Source: Candidatus Njordarchaeota archaeon
GTDB taxonomy: Archaea > Asgardarchaeota > Njordarchaeia > Njordarchaeales > Njordarchaeaceae
Length of the DNA: 5,361 bases
Reading direction: 5' to 3'
Assembly (NCBI GenBank): GCA_029856615.1
Contig: JAHKLF010000117.1
Coordinates: forward strand, 1 to 5,361
In this document: in pieces, positions 4,924 through 5,361 of the stretch
Position numbering within the stretch: the first letter of the stretch is position 1
How the letters are laid out: the number at the start of each line of letters is the position of its first letter
Made by a program: the position numbers and the translations under genes
Notes under the pieces: generated by a model
The model's database searches: none
Seen by the model: the letters and a program-made list of their open reading frames with translations, nothing else
Told to the model about the DNA's origin: nothing

Positions 4924-5361
4924 TTAGCCCTGAATAAATTTTTCTATTTTATGGTTACTTGGTAGTTGAACCTATTAATGATTTAGTAGATATTGCGTCA
5001 CAGTATAAGTGCAACAGGGTCATTTCACTTTCCGATACGCTTGTTTTATCCTTTGACTGGTAGACTAAATGCTACTGGAAAATCTCAAATCTTTTAAATT
5101 ATATCTCGTGAACTTAAATTAAGGAGATAGCCAACTAGATAACTTCTTTACCCAAACCACAAAACGTTTCATCTAATAGAAGCATAATTTGGATCGATTA
5201 TCACTGATTGATATTTAACTGGCTTCCTGACTTTATTTTTCTTCGCGCATTTTTGAGTTTGGAGTAAAGACTTTATGTAATTATAAGACGATTTTGGTTT
5301 AATATTTAAATAAGATTAGATAACGAGATGATGAGAAAGGTTTAGTGAGATAAGATATATG
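4924..5361. other. Intergenic region to the window edge, no convincing gene
   Basis: No ORF longer than about 40 codons is seen on either strand. A plus-strand ORF at 4959-5063 and a minus-strand one overlapping it are both open and cannot both be real. AAGGAGAT at about 5121-5128 looks like a ribosome-binding site but no start codon follows at a usable distance. A TATA-like stretch lies at 5091-5104. The right edge holds a TATA box and a C-box motif described separately. Confidence 0.5.
5303..5361 (+). ncRNA. Possible start of a C/D box guide RNA, cut by the window edge
   Basis: TATTTAAATAAG (5303-5314) is a TATA-like box. About 25 nt downstream is ATGATGA (5328-5334), a perfect match to the C-box consensus RTGATGA, which in archaeal C/D sRNAs lies within a few bases of the 5' end. 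A GTGA at about 5345-5348 could be a weak D' box. The D box would lie outside the window. The alternative is the leader of a protein gene beginning with the ATG at 5359, preceded by only a weak ribosome-binding site. Confidence 0.2.

Noticed and set aside
5121..5128. AAGGAGAT as a ribosome-binding site for a gene in the right-hand gap
   Set aside because: No ATG, GTG or TTG with an open frame follows at a usable distance.
5185..5230. CTGA at 5204 and 5227 with TTGATAT between, like the D'-C'-D part of a C/D guide RNA
   Set aside because: No C-box is found at the expected distance upstream of the first CTGA (5185-5191 reads TAATTTG), and the motifs are short enough to arise by chance.

Overview
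The window looks like part of the chromosome of a thermophilic archaeon, most likely a crenarchaeote (Thermoprotei). The evidence is an AT-rich sequence with purine-rich coding strands, a PaREP1-family gene, a DUF2207-like membrane protein, TATA boxes rather than bacterial -35/-10 promoters, a GGAGGT ribosome-binding site, TTG start candidates and a CRISPR repeat ending in ATTGAAA(T). The exact genus cannot be read from the sequence.

Layout, left to right. (1) Positions 1-906 hold the end of a CRISPR array: 12 copies of a 35-nt repeat (the first cut by the window edge) and 11 spacers of 39-49 nt. By the usual archaeal rule it is transcribed rightward, with its leader and any cas genes outside the window to the left. 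(2) Positions 1004-1504 (+) encode a PaREP1/HEPN-type protein with a ribbon-helix-helix-like N-terminus, under its own TATA box just past the last repeat. (3) A 290-nt gap follows. Near its right end is a lone, degenerate CRISPR-repeat-like sequence (1741-1763) that also works on paper as a terminator for the next gene. (4) Positions 1795-3549 (-) encode a four-helix membrane protein of DUF2207 type with a large, sequon-rich external domain. (5) A gap of about 340 nt has that gene's promoter with two dyads, and possibly a small RNA or fossil ORF. (6) Positions 3904-4901 (-) encode a membrane-anchored alpha/beta-hydrolase of the PHB depolymerase/LpqC/feruloyl-esterase group. It is split by a -1 frameshift at a run of five A's, so the oxyanion-hole half and the catalytic-triad half lie in different frames. 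(7) Positions 4924-5361 have no convincing gene. They hold a short protein-like ORF and, at the right edge, a TATA box followed by a perfect C-box motif, possibly the start of a C/D guide RNA.

The genes do not form one operon. The array and the PaREP1 gene share a strand and may be functionally linked (immunity and an HEPN protein), but each can have its own transcription unit. The two leftward genes encode envelope-facing proteins, each with its own promoter. The most checkable oddities are the split esterase, the solitary repeat-like element and the strong pyrimidine bias of the spacers.
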